From Rhizobium sp. CFBP 8762 (lineage in GTDB: Bacteria > Pseudomonadota > Alphaproteobacteria > Rhizobiales > Rhizobiaceae), in NCBI RefSeq assembly GCF_014841565.1, contig NZ_JACYUD010000001.1, positions 674,753 through 738,752 on the forward strand: 64,000 nucleotides of DNA, written 5' to 3'. How positions within the stretch are numbered: the first letter of the stretch is position 1; every line of letters starts with the position of its first letter. Under the pieces are notes generated by a model. That model made no database searches, had not been told where the DNA came from, and saw only the letters and a program-made list of their open reading frames with translations. The translations under genes and the position numbers were made by a program. Below are positions 8,828 to 16,671 of this stretch, piece after piece.

Positions 8828-9451
8828 ATGGGCGGCATTGGTATTGATGCAGGCGGCGATTCCAGCGCGCAAAGCGGCGCTCATGAAAGGCTGGTACGTG
8901 ACCTGCGCCGCGCGGCGGCTACATCTGTCATCGGCAGTGCTGTTCGTCTGTCATTGGACGAGGAGCTACCGTATGGCGAGCGGGCTGTCCGCTGGTACGA
9001 CATGATCACCTTTGCTGCCGCGATGAAGAAAAACGGCACGGTTGTAAGCTATTCCGAGCATCATCCTCATCTGGACATTGACATCTCCGCCTCCGGCCGT
9101 GTCACCCTTCTTGGAATACCTGCGATCAACATTGGGAAAGTATCCGCGCCAGCAGAGGGTTCCCCTGCCAGCTCATCGAACGCTTCCGTGTCTCATCAGT
9201 CCGATGTGTCTGCAACCGCGAAGGGGTTGTTCACCCCCGCACCTCCGCCGATCGCCTCGGTACTGTCACTTATCGTCAGGGAATTGAATGGAAAGGTTCT
9301 GGGGTACCACGAGCTTGGGGCCGTTGTGGCTTCGGGCCTAGGTTACCCACCTGCCCATGCGAAAACAGACGGCGCGCCAACGGGGGAGCCGAGCTATCAG
9401 CGCACCTTCGCCTCCGCCCTGACGAAACTGGTCAACGAAAAGCTCGTCTAG
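8828..9451 (+). CDS. Unrecognised protein, N-terminal part of a gene split by an amber codon
   Basis: The ATG has a strong ribosome site, GGGGAGG, five bases upstream. The 207-aa product has a charged N-terminal domain (~1-105), a Ser/Ala/Pro-rich linker (~110-150) and the beginning of what looks like a winged helix (~155-207). The frame stops at TAG 9449-9451, and the same frame then stays open to 10222. The sense continues smoothly across the stop (Lys-Leu-Val-Asn-Glu-Lys-Leu-Val, stop, Arg-Arg-Gly-Lys-Leu-Leu-His-Leu), as in the wing of a DNA-binding domain. I recognise no family. It lies 268 bp after the DUF6361-like gene. Confidence 0.6.
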   Translation: MGGIGIDAGGDSSAQSGAHERLVRDLRRAAATSVIGSAVRLSLDEELPYGERAVRWYDMITFAAAMKKNGTVVSYSEHHPHLDIDISASGRVTLLGIPAINIGKVSAPAEGSPASSSNASVSHQSDVSATAKGLFTPAPPPIASVLSLIVRELNGKVLGYHELGAVVASGLGYPPAHAKTDGAPTGEPSYQRTFASALTKLVNEKLV

Positions 9452-9496
9452 CGTCGGGGAAAGCTCCTGCACCTCGGCTACGGTGTAGCGAGCCGT

Positions 9497-10222
9497 GTGA
9501 AGTCCGGACAGCTCAAACTTCCCGTGATGGAAGAACCGAAAGTTAAGGCTCCAAAGCCTCCTAAGCCGCAGGTTTCTCCTACAGCACCGAAGGCGAACAA
9601 CAAGCGCGAGCTTGCCGTCGCTAGGGTTTGTGGGCAGCCCCGCGTGCCAGGCAACCTGGAAACAATGTCGATGCCGGATCTTCTGATCCTCTGGAAGAAC
9701 GCGCTTCGGATTATCGGAGATCCCAAGCAAAAGACCAGCCATGCCAGCGCGCAGGCTGCCGTTATAAAGGTCACAAAGGAATGGGAACGCCGCGGATCGT
9801 CGACCACCAACGCCAAAGGCTTCAAGTGGCCGACAACGGTCGCCAACGGAGGCAACGGCCGGCTAGGGCTTGAAAAGTCGCAGGCCGAGGGCATGCTGTC
9901 ATACCTCGAATACTGGGTGGGGCACACCCACGGCGAGCCCACTCAGGTCAGGCAGGCGATCTTGCGCCGTGTGTTCGAAGCGACACTGCCACCTGTGTTC
10001 GATAGTGCTTATATGTTGGAATGGGGCCCGAACGGATCGTATGTCCGGCTCCAGAAGATGGCTGTGTCTATCGCGGCGTTCTGCAGGAACAGCAAGCGGC
10101 GAAAAGACGGGTCGCGGGAGGATGCAATCCGTGAGTGGGAACAAGATTTGGATTTCCTGCATCGCCACTTCTACGTCGGCCATTTTCACTTCGGGTTCGC
10201 CTGGCCGACATCTAAAATCTAG
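9497..10222 (+). CDS. Unrecognised protein, C-terminal part of the amber-split gene
   Basis: Read from GTG 9497 this gives 241 aa; another possible start is ATG 9527, and neither has a clear ribosome site. The frame is the same as that of 8828-9451 and is open from the base after that stop, so the likely original gene was 8828-10222 (about 464 residues). A Lys/Pro-rich linker opens it. The C-terminal half (~120-241) is helical, with a Glu-Trp-Glu-Gln-Asp-Leu-Asp-Phe-Leu segment and an aromatic end (Tyr-Val-Gly-His-Phe-His-Phe). No function is assigned. It may be expressed alone, by readthrough, or not at all. Confidence 0.55.
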   Translation: MKSGQLKLPVMEEPKVKAPKPPKPQVSPTAPKANNKRELAVARVCGQPRVPGNLETMSMPDLLILWKNALRIIGDPKQKTSHASAQAAVIKVTKEWERRGSSTTNAKGFKWPTTVANGGNGRLGLEKSQAEGMLSYLEYWVGHTHGEPTQVRQAILRRVFEATLPPVFDSAYMLEWGPNGSYVRLQKMAVSIAAFCRNSKRRKDGSREDAIREWEQDLDFLHRHFYVGHFHFGFAWPTSKI

Positions 10223-10234
10223 CGTCGCGGTTAA

Positions 10235-10444
10235 CTGGCAGATGCCCTCTACTGCTTTGCCCACGACATTGGTTTACGTGCGAAAGATCTTCTCAGCGCT
10301 CTCGGAGAAGGCTACATCCGCCTTCCGAGCGCGCTCGACACGACACATTTGTTCAGCAACGCGCGCGTCATTCCGGATGGCGATACCGCCCGCCTGGATG
10401 CGCTTGTAGACTACCTCTGCAACGCGGCAGGACGCAAATTATGA
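10235..10444 (+). pseudogene. 3' remnant of an unrecognised gene
   Basis: A 69-codon open frame follows a TAA at 10232-10234 and has no start codon with a ribosome site. It reads Asp-Ala-Leu-Tyr-Cys-Phe-Ala-His-Asp-Ile-Gly-Leu early and ends Asn-Ala-Ala-Gly-Arg-Lys-Leu. The composition is protein-like and codon use is normal. It is probably the tail of a gene whose front was deleted during assembly of the block, since it ends only 48 bp before repeat copy 2. I do not recognise the family. Confidence 0.35.
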
Positions 10445-10492
10445 GGGGAATTTACGTGCTTCACGAGGCAATGGCCAGACGGCAGCTTCGCG

Positions 10493-10816
10493 CCCGAACG
10501 CGGAAATTATTTCCGGTATAACGTCTTGTTGACTGAGGCCCAAAGCCAGGGCACAAAGGTGGCATCCTCGGTCGCTCGCGGCGGAAAAATATAGGGAATT
10601 CAAAAGCTATTTCGTTAAGCTACTGAAATCATGTGAGAATCCAAGGTCCCCAGGCAAGCCATTTTTGGACCTATTTTCTACGTTTAATCGTCGCCATTCC
10701 CCACTAAAAAAAGTGACGTCTTTGCAGATGCTTGGCACGATTTCGCGTTAAAACCATGCGACGTCCGCTAATTCCCGGCGATTCCTGGAGCTCTTTAAAA
10801 AGACGGCTGGGGACCC
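10493..10816 (+). repeat. Long direct repeat DR, copy 2 (about 324 bp)
   Basis: This is the counterpart of 3992-4314 in the same orientation, full length, closing the 6.5-kb PLD block. The GGTCC...GGACC stem with a 17-base loop is kept although loop bases differ, and the run AAAAAGACGGC before the end is shared. The gap 10445-10932 holds only this repeat and ~115 bp of plain sequence before vapC. Confidence 0.9.
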
Positions 10817-10932
10817 ACTCCTACAAGACAATTCTTGTGGTCGATGACTCGAACGAACCGAAAGCGGAGACGCTTCCGGGGCCGAAGCACCAGCCAGCGC
10901 GTCAGCCCCAGCCCATCATACGAGTTCATGCA

Positions 10933-11322
10933 TCATGCTGCCGAACGAATGTCTGTCTCCGTGAAGTCGTTTCCCTTGAATAGCAACGGCTCGTCGAAAT
11001 CTCTGGCGAGAGCGTAGGCAAAACAGTCACCGAAATTCAGTCCAGCTTTGTGTCTCCCCTTCCCAAAATCGAGGAATGCCTGTCGGGCCAGATGGCCCTG
11101 CTCCACGGTTACTGGCTCGATGTCAATTGCCGCGCGGCGGAGGAAAGCATCGGCCTGCCTCATACCTTCCGACCCGAGCTGCTTTTCAATCACCATGGAC
11201 AATTCCAAATAGCTTGCCACGCTGATCCGGCTGGTTGCGGAAACGTGGATCAGTCGCGTGAAGGCAGCAGCCTCCGGCTCACCATAGAGGATCGCCACCA
11301 TGGCGGACGTGTCGATAATCAT
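10933..11322 (-). CDS. vapC: VapC-family PIN-domain ribonuclease toxin
   Basis: The 129-aa protein is a full PIN domain: Ile-Ile-Asp-Thr-Ser at the start supplies the first acidic residue. A Glu lies in Tyr-Leu-Glu-Leu-Ser near 40, and Asn-Phe-Gly-Asp-Cys-Phe near 97 gives the later Asp. VapC toxins are Mg-dependent RNases that cut tRNA or rRNA when free of antitoxin. The start overlaps the antitoxin stop by four bases (ATGA), so the pair is translationally coupled. It sits alone in accessory DNA, which fits a stability module. Confidence 0.93.
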   Translation of the reverse strand: MIIDTSAMVAILYGEPEAAAFTRLIHVSATSRISVASYLELSMVIEKQLGSEGMRQADAFLRRAAIDIEPVTVEQGHLARQAFLDFGKGRHKAGLNFGDCFAYALARDFDEPLLFKGNDFTETDIRSAA

Positions 11323-11567
11323 TTCGGCAGACCGTCCTCGTCATAGAGGAGCTCGGCGTGATCGGCATAAGGTCGCTTTAAATGGGCTGCAGCTCTGTCA
11401 GCGATCGCCAGAAGTTCTTCAACAGACGCCCTGCCTCTCTGTTTTTCAATTTGCGCGTAACGCTCACGCAAAGCGTCGGTCACCACCCGGCTCATGCTCT
11501 GCCCAGTCGCATGGGCGATCGCCTGAGCAAGGCGATGCGCTTCGGGATCTTTCACGTTGAGGCTCAT
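11319..11567 (-). CDS. vapB: VapB-family antitoxin (PF07704-type)
   Basis: This 82-aa protein has an N-terminal ribbon-helix-helix-like segment (Leu-Asn-Val-Lys-Asp-Pro-Glu-Ala then Thr-Gly-Gln-Ser-Met-Ser-Arg-Val-Val) and an acidic C-terminal tail that would occupy the VapC active site. It is first in the operon, as is usual. Upstream, CATTCTACC occurs twice (about 11578 and 11607), and these could be the operator repeats through which VapBC represses itself. Confidence 0.9.
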   Translation of the reverse strand: MSLNVKDPEAHRLAQAIAHATGQSMSRVVTDALRERYAQIEKQRGRASVEELLAIADRAAAHLKRPYADHAELLYDEDGLPK

Positions 11568-11981
11568 GCGGAGAATCCATTCTACCTATTTAGCCAATTT
11601 TCTATCATTCTACCCTATCCTACTACAGTGTCCAAGGGAGCATGCAGCGTCAAAACCGCTCTTCCTTTATTCGTAACGTTAGGACTAGCGTTCTGAATCA
11701 GACGATCGGACACCGCTCGGCGGCTCCGGATATTGCCGGGTTGAAGGGATTAAGCCAACTTGGAGCCAAGCGGAGGCAGACGGCATTAAAGATGGCTGTT
11801 GCAGACGACCCACATCCGACGACATTGATGAGGCCGCCTGGGATCGACATGAAGCGAGTCGCAAAACTCGATCGCGAAACTTTGAGTTTTGCGACTAAGT
11901 CTTTCGAAAGAACTACCCTGAAAATTCAGCGCCGGTGATCTTTCAAAATCTGGGGAATTTTGCGAAGGCTTCCACTTAACT
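11568..11981. other. Intergenic 414 bp, no gene supported
   Basis: A 98-codon + frame at 11642-11938 has no ribosome site, no recognisable fold and odd composition, so I do not call it. The stretch holds the vapBC promoter side at its left end and a strong inverted repeat at 11857-11896. Confidence 0.5.
11857..11896. repeat. 13-bp perfect inverted repeat with 14-base loop
   Basis: AGTCGCAAAACTC at 11857-11869 is the exact reverse complement of 11884-11896. The stem is not GC-rich and no T run follows on either strand, so it is not a standard terminator. It lies beyond the 3' end of the minus-strand glyoxalase-like gene. Confidence 0.7.
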
Positions 11982-12404
11982 TTATAACGCGCTTAAAGTC
12001 AGGTGCGGCGTCCCGTTTGATGTCTTGCGTATAGAACTTCCGTTTAGATCGACCATACCTCGTACAACCCGGCGCATGTTGGAAAAGCTATCGAAGGTAA
12101 CGGTATCCACCGGCTTATCGAAACGGACCGTGACTGAGTAACATGTGCCGGAGGATGACAACGCGGTGATTTCGCCCTTGAACGGTTGCCCAAGATACCG
12201 TCCCCGCACTCTTTGGTGCAAATGGAACGGTCTGGGATCACCTTTGGCCAGTCTGGCAGATAACGTATTCCAATCGCGCTCACCGTTCTGTCGGGCGACG
12301 AGTTCCAGTGCTTGGGCATGACCCAACACGGTACCGTCAGCGGCAAATGCGCTCCTCAGAGATTTTGCGTGCGCCTTGGCTTCTGCAAGGGTTCTGACTG
12401 TCAT
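11982..12404 (-). CDS. Glyoxalase-superfamily-related protein
   Basis: This 140-aa protein begins with a ~55-residue domain (Ala-Lys-Ala-His-Ala-Lys-Ser-Leu-Arg, then Gly-His-Ala-Gln-Ala-Leu-Glu, ending Trp-Asn-Thr-Leu-Ser-Ala). This is the domain annotated as glyoxalase-related (Glyoxalase_8-like) in many alphaproteobacteria. A C-terminal beta-rich domain of unknown role follows. No metal-binding set typical of true glyoxalase I is evident. The start overlaps the stop of the MATE gene (ATGA), so the two are co-translated. Confidence 0.7.
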   Translation of the reverse strand: MTVRTLAEAKAHAKSLRSAFAADGTVLGHAQALELVARQNGERDWNTLSARLAKGDPRPFHLHQRVRGRYLGQPFKGEITALSSSGTCYSVTVRFDKPVDTVTFDSFSNMRRVVRGMVDLNGSSIRKTSNGTPHLTLSAL

Positions 12405-13798
12405 GACAGGTTCTCCATGGCCTTGAGCCCGATACCGGCGTCTCCCCGTGCCTTCAGGGCGGCGGCAAGCACAAGAGTTGCAATGATTGCGGTCACGCCG
12501 TCGGCCAGCGGGAAGGCGAACCAGATTGCATCCGCGCCCAAGACTGCCGCAGTCGCTGCGACCAAGACAGGCAAGAGCACAAAAGGCTTGACCATCGTCA
12601 GAAGAGCCGCGCGGGCAGGTTGGCCTATCGCCTGAAAATACAGGCCAAGCACGAGAATCGGTCCAGAAAGAAGATAGATCGCAGACATTGGTCGAAGCAT
12701 GCGGCCAACCTCACCGCTCACATGTGGATCAGCGACAAAGGCCGCTCCGACAACGATGCACTCGCTCAACAGCAAAACCTCGACAGAAAGACAGTAAAGC
12801 ATTGCTGTCGCTGCTGCGATCCGCAGGACCGCATCCGAGCGGGCGTAGAGACGCGCACCGACATTGTTGCCGACAATGCTCTGCATAGCCATCGCTATAG
12901 CCATGATTGGCAGGAAGGTAAAACCGAAAATGCGTGTCACGATTCCGTAGGCGGCAATGGTACTTTCGTAATCGGTGCTGCCCGTAAGACGGAGGGCAAG
13001 CACCACGCTGGCGGCTGAAAGCGCCATTCCGATAAATCCAAGACTGACGGGTGCGCCCAGCGCAACAATACGCCTCCAACTGCCGGTCCAGCGGTTCCGC
13101 CACAGGCTGTTGATCGGCATCATGCCCCCGATGTACTTGCGCAGTCCGGCCAGAAGGACCAGTCCCAGCGCCTGCGCGAGAACCGTGCCCGTGGCCGAAC
13201 CCGCAACACCGAGCTCCAGTACCGCAACCAGCATGTAGTTCAGCAGAATGTTGATGAGCGTGACCCCAAGCGACATGAGCGCCATCAATCCCGCCTGTCC
13301 TTCATTTCTCCAGGCATCGGCATGAACACCCAGCAAAAATTGTATCGGGGTTCCGAATATGGTGATTGCCAGGAAGACCCAGACCATTTCTGCAACACGA
13401 CCATCGGAGCCAGCGATGTGCTGGGCGAAACTCCACCCCCGCGCGCAGAAGATGACGATCAGCAGTGACGCGATCGTCAGCGCAATTCCATGAGCACCCG
13501 CGAAGGTCGCGTTGGCGGCATCACGTTCGTCGGCACCAAGCTGCCGAGCCAGCAGGCTTGACATTCCACCGCTGACAAGTGTCGAAAGCGCGATTGTCAA
13601 CATAAGGACCGGAAAGGCCATACCGACGGCCGCCATGGCTTGCGCACCGACAAAATGTCCCAGAAATAACGCGTCGATAACACCCAGCATTCCGTTCATC
13701 ACCATGATGGCGATCATAGGCAGTGCGGTGGCGACAAAAATTTTGCCCGGAGAGGCAGTCAGAAAACGGTTTTCGGGCGATGGTCGCAAAGACATCAC
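12401..13798 (-). CDS. MATE-family multidrug efflux transporter
   Basis: The 465-aa product has about twelve hydrophobic segments in two related halves, normal for MATE antiporters, which expel cationic drugs with Na+ or H+. The N-terminal half contains Leu-Gly-His-Phe-Val-Gly-Ala-Gln-Ala, close to the family's conserved first helices. A good Shine-Dalgarno (GAGGAG) precedes the start. It is the first gene of a two-gene operon with the glyoxalase-like gene and sits in the second repeat-bounded block. Confidence 0.9.
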   Translation of the reverse strand: MMSLRPSPENRFLTASPGKIFVATALPMIAIMVMNGMLGVIDALFLGHFVGAQAMAAVGMAFPVLMLTIALSTLVSGGMSSLLARQLGADERDAANATFAGAHGIALTIASLLIVIFCARGWSFAQHIAGSDGRVAEMVWVFLAITIFGTPIQFLLGVHADAWRNEGQAGLMALMSLGVTLINILLNYMLVAVLELGVAGSATGTVLAQALGLVLLAGLRKYIGGMMPINSLWRNRWTGSWRRIVALGAPVSLGFIGMALSAASVVLALRLTGSTDYESTIAAYGIVTRIFGFTFLPIMAIAMAMQSIVGNNVGARLYARSDAVLRIAAATAMLYCLSVEVLLLSECIVVGAAFVADPHVSGEVGRMLRPMSAIYLLSGPILVLGLYFQAIGQPARAALLTMVKPFVLLPVLVAATAAVLGADAIWFAFPLADGVTAIIATLVLAAALKARGDAGIGLKAMENLS

Positions 13799-14333
13799 TC
13801 ACTCCTCCAAAGAGGCATTTCATGTGGGATGGGAGCCTGCATTGCCACCGACGAAATGCTTCGAGGGTGAGGACGATCTTGATTACCGAGCTTCACCGTG
13901 ACTTACGTCTGCAGGCGGCAGGTGCTCGGAACCATCACGACGAAGAACCAGCTAACTCACAGATTGTCAATAGAAGAGCATGTCGGAAAATCCGCACACT
14001 TTTTAGGGATACTGTTTTCCCAAGCCCCGATTAAGGCGAGACTTGCTTTCCGTCTTTTGCGAAGTCTCAGAAAAGAGATGTTTAAGGACGCCTGAACGTC
14101 TCCCTTTCAGGGCGCAACACGCTGTCGCGCCCGATCAGCATGCCCTGCTATCGGAGTTCCGATAGGGGATCAGCTATGGTCGGGACGGAAGGCAAAGCTG
14201 CCGGGGGCCTTATGGCCGCCTTTCCGCAAACACGATGTCCGAAAGCGGAAATTATTGCCGTTCGATCATCCCAAAGCGCAGCAAGATTGGTGATCAATCC
14301 ACAGGAGTCCCCTCCCGGCTCAATACGCTGTGT
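13799..14333. other. Intergenic 535 bp with palindrome and repeat scrap
   Basis: No coding frame here is convincing. It contains the MATE promoter side, an 18-bp palindrome at 14148-14165 (CTATCGGA, GT, TCCGATAG) and a scrap of the long direct repeat at 14239-14285. The minus-strand LysR gene ends at its right border. Confidence 0.55.
14239..14285 (+). repeat. Degenerate fragment of long direct repeat DR
   Basis: The string CCGAAAGCGGAAATTATTGCCG is the DR start, in the form also seen at 19601. After a deletion comes CCCAAAGC, matching the next DR landmark. The rest is not recognisable. It falls at the border between the MATE block and the LysR block. Confidence 0.5.
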
Positions 14334-15233
14334 TCACAGCTTGTTCCGATGCCGCAGCGCGTCGACAATCACGGTCATGGCCGGAGACATCTGGCGTCTA
14401 CTTGGATAGTACAGGTGGTAGCCGGTAAAAGGCTGGCTCCAGTCGTCCAAAACAGCCTGCAGTCTCCCTGCCGCCAGGTGTTCGTCGACAAGATCCTCCG
14501 GCACGTAAGCGATCCCGTATCCCTGCAGGGCCGCATCGATCTGGGCAATCGACGAATTGAAGCTGAGCTGCCCGTCGACCCTGACCCGCAGTTCTCGGTC
14601 GTCTTTCTCGAATTCCCAAGAGTAGAACCCGCCCCAGGTCGCCTGGCGCATGTTGATGCAGACGTGTCGAACCAGGTCCTGCGGCATGATCGGAATGTCG
14701 TGTTTGGCGAAGTATTCCGGCGAGGCCACCGCGCGGAGCCGCCAATCCGGCCCGATTCGCACAGCGATCATGTCCTTGTCGACGCTCTCGCCAAGCCGCA
14801 CGCCTGCGTCGAAACGCTCTTCGACGATGTTGCGCATGCCGTTGTCGCTGTAGAGTTCCACCCGGATATCGGGGTAGTCCGCCAACACTTGGGCGAGCTT
14901 TGGCCATACCGTCGTCTGCAGGGCATGGTCTGACAACGTCAGTCGAACGGTGCCGGACGGCTTCTCCCGGAAGGCAACAAGGGCGGCCAGATCGGCCTCG
15001 ATCTCCTCGAATCGAGGTGCGAGGGACTGGAGCAGGCGCTCTCCTGCTTCCGTCGTCGCCACGCTCCGTGTTGTTCGTGTGAGGAGCCGGACGCCGAGGC
15101 GGGCCTCCAACTGCCTAATCGTGTGACTGAGCGTCGGTTGCGACGTCCCAAGCGCTGCTGCGGCCTTGGTGAAACTCTTCTCCTTCGCCACCTCCAGGAA
15201 CCAGAGCAGGTCCTTCATATCCTCGCGCAGCAT
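14334..15233 (-). CDS. LysR-family transcriptional regulator
   Basis: This 299-aa regulator has the N-terminal winged helix (Ser-Phe-Thr-Lys-Ala-Ala-Ala-Ala-Leu then Gln-Pro-Thr-Leu-Ser-His-Thr-Ile-Arg-Gln-Leu-Glu) and a periplasmic-binding-like effector domain. I chose ATG 15233 because AGGGAG lies six bases upstream; the TTG/GTG-type starts further out have none. It is divergent from the MFS gene across ~125 bp, the usual place for a LysR operator, and probably controls the four-gene block to its right. Confidence 0.92.
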   Translation of the reverse strand: MLREDMKDLLWFLEVAKEKSFTKAAAALGTSQPTLSHTIRQLEARLGVRLLTRTTRSVATTEAGERLLQSLAPRFEEIEADLAALVAFREKPSGTVRLTLSDHALQTTVWPKLAQVLADYPDIRVELYSDNGMRNIVEERFDAGVRLGESVDKDMIAVRIGPDWRLRAVASPEYFAKHDIPIMPQDLVRHVCINMRQATWGGFYSWEFEKDDRELRVRVDGQLSFNSSIAQIDAALQGYGIAYVPEDLVDEHLAAGRLQAVLDDWSQPFTGYHLYYPSRRQMSPAMTVIVDALRHRNKL

Positions 15234-15359
15234 CACGCACTCCCTCATTCATATCAAAATCCGATAGGTCCATGTGGATTAGCATGGATAGTCCGCAAAG
15301 TCTGTTCGCACTACCTTGTTCCCAGACGCAAAACCGAAATATCCATCGGGATCGGGACC

Positions 15360-16547
15360 ATGACGCTGACCTACAACGAGACCATCCACAGCAGGCGCTC
15401 GGCCTGGGGCGCCGTGTTCTCTATGACCCTGTGCGTGTTCGTGCTGATCGCCTCGGAATTCATGCCTGTCAGCCTGCTGACGCCGATCGCAGCCGATCTC
15501 GACGTGTCGGAAGGCAATACGGGGCAGGCCATCTCGATCTCCGGCATCTTCGCGGTGATCACCAGCCTCTTCATCGCGGGTCTCACCCGGCGGCTGGATC
15601 GGCGCGTGGTCGTGCTCGCCTTGACGATATTGCTGATGCTGTCGGGGGTCGTCGTCACGTTTGCGCCGTCCTATCCCGTGCTGATGCTGGGACGTGCACT
15701 GCTCGGGATTTCCATCGGCGGCTTCTGGTCGATGTCCACCTCGATCGTGATGCGCCTCGTCTCCAACGATCAGATCCCGAAGGCGCTCGCCCTGCTCAAT
15801 GCCGGCAATGCGATCGCGGCCACCATCTCCGCACCCCTAGGCAGTCTGCTGGGATCCTATATCGGGTGGCGCGGCGCCTTCTTCCTTGTCGTCCCTGTCG
15901 GACTGCTCGCGCTTGTGTGGCAGTGGATCAGCCTGCCCGCGCTTCCACCCCGCCGCGATCGCGCAAGCTCGAACGTCTTCCGATTGCTGAAGCTTCCGCC
16001 TGTGGCACTGGGCATGGCCGCGATCCTGCTGCTGTTCATGGGCCAGTTCGCGCTCTTCACCTATCTGCGACCGTTCCTGGAGCAGGTGACTCATCTTGGC
16101 ATCGAAACCCTGTCTCTCACCCTTCTCCTGATGGGATTGGCGGGAGCCGCGGGAACGTGGGTCGTCAGCCACCTGCTGAACCACCGCCTGTTCAGCATTC
16201 TGATCGCCATCCCGTTCCTCATGGCCTGCCTCGCCTTGGCGATGATTGCGCTGGGCGACATGCAGGTCCCCGTCGTCCTGTCACTTGTCGGCTGGGGCTT
16301 TCTCGGCACCGCAGCGCCAGTGGGCTGGGGTACATGGCTCACCCGTGTTCTTGCCGACGACACGGAGGCAGGAGGCGGTCTTCAGGTCGCGGTGATCCAA
16401 CTCGCCATCACGGCCGGAGCCTCTCTCGGCGGCCTTCTCTTCGACGCTGCAGGTTGGCAGACAACCTTTGCGCTCAGCGCCGCCCTTCTCTGCGGTTCTT
16501 CCCTGGTGTCCCTCGCCGCATGGCGTGCGGCTAGGAGAGCATCATGA
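15360..16547 (+). CDS. MFS exporter (AraJ/YdhP-type)
   Basis: The 395-aa protein has 12 predicted membrane helices. An Asp-rich motif A equivalent lies between helices 2 and 3 (Thr-Arg-Arg-Leu-Asp-Arg-Arg) and Gly-Arg-Ala-Leu-Leu-Gly-Ile-Ser in helix 4. This is the drug/sugar-efflux branch of the major facilitator superfamily. A longer frame starts upstream, but the helix-1 context and the conserved length favour ATG 15360. It is divergent from LysR and first in a co-directional run with the hydrolase and cupin genes. Confidence 0.88.
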   Translation: MTLTYNETIHSRRSAWGAVFSMTLCVFVLIASEFMPVSLLTPIAADLDVSEGNTGQAISISGIFAVITSLFIAGLTRRLDRRVVVLALTILLMLSGVVVTFAPSYPVLMLGRALLGISIGGFWSMSTSIVMRLVSNDQIPKALALLNAGNAIAATISAPLGSLLGSYIGWRGAFFLVVPVGLLALVWQWISLPALPPRRDRASSNVFRLLKLPPVALGMAAILLLFMGQFALFTYLRPFLEQVTHLGIETLSLTLLLMGLAGAAGTWVVSHLLNHRLFSILIAIPFLMACLALAMIALGDMQVPVVLSLVGWGFLGTAAPVGWGTWLTRVLADDTEAGGGLQVAVIQLAITAGASLGGLLFDAAGWQTTFALSAALLCGSSLVSLAAWRAARRAS

Positions 16548-16671
16548 GAGGGCAAGTCGATCTCCAATTGAACTTGCGGGGACGCTCTCCGGCGCCCCTC
16601 CTCCGCAGTCTTCGGCTTCGGCTTCGGCCGGCAACCACGATACCAAACCTCAACTCCAAAAGGACGCTACC

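Noticed and set aside
9449-9451. TAG read as pyrrolysine or a recoding signal
   Set aside because: No pyrrolysine machinery in the window and no downstream recoding element seen; nonsense mutation or sequence error is simpler.
10732-10983. Frame with a response-regulator-like Thr-Ile-Leu-Val-Val-Asp-Asp start
   Set aside because: Too short for a receiver domain, begins inside the long repeat and overlaps vapC antisense.
11642-11938. 98-codon + frame downstream of vapB
   Set aside because: Unusual composition, no family, no ribosome site; crosses the inverted repeat.
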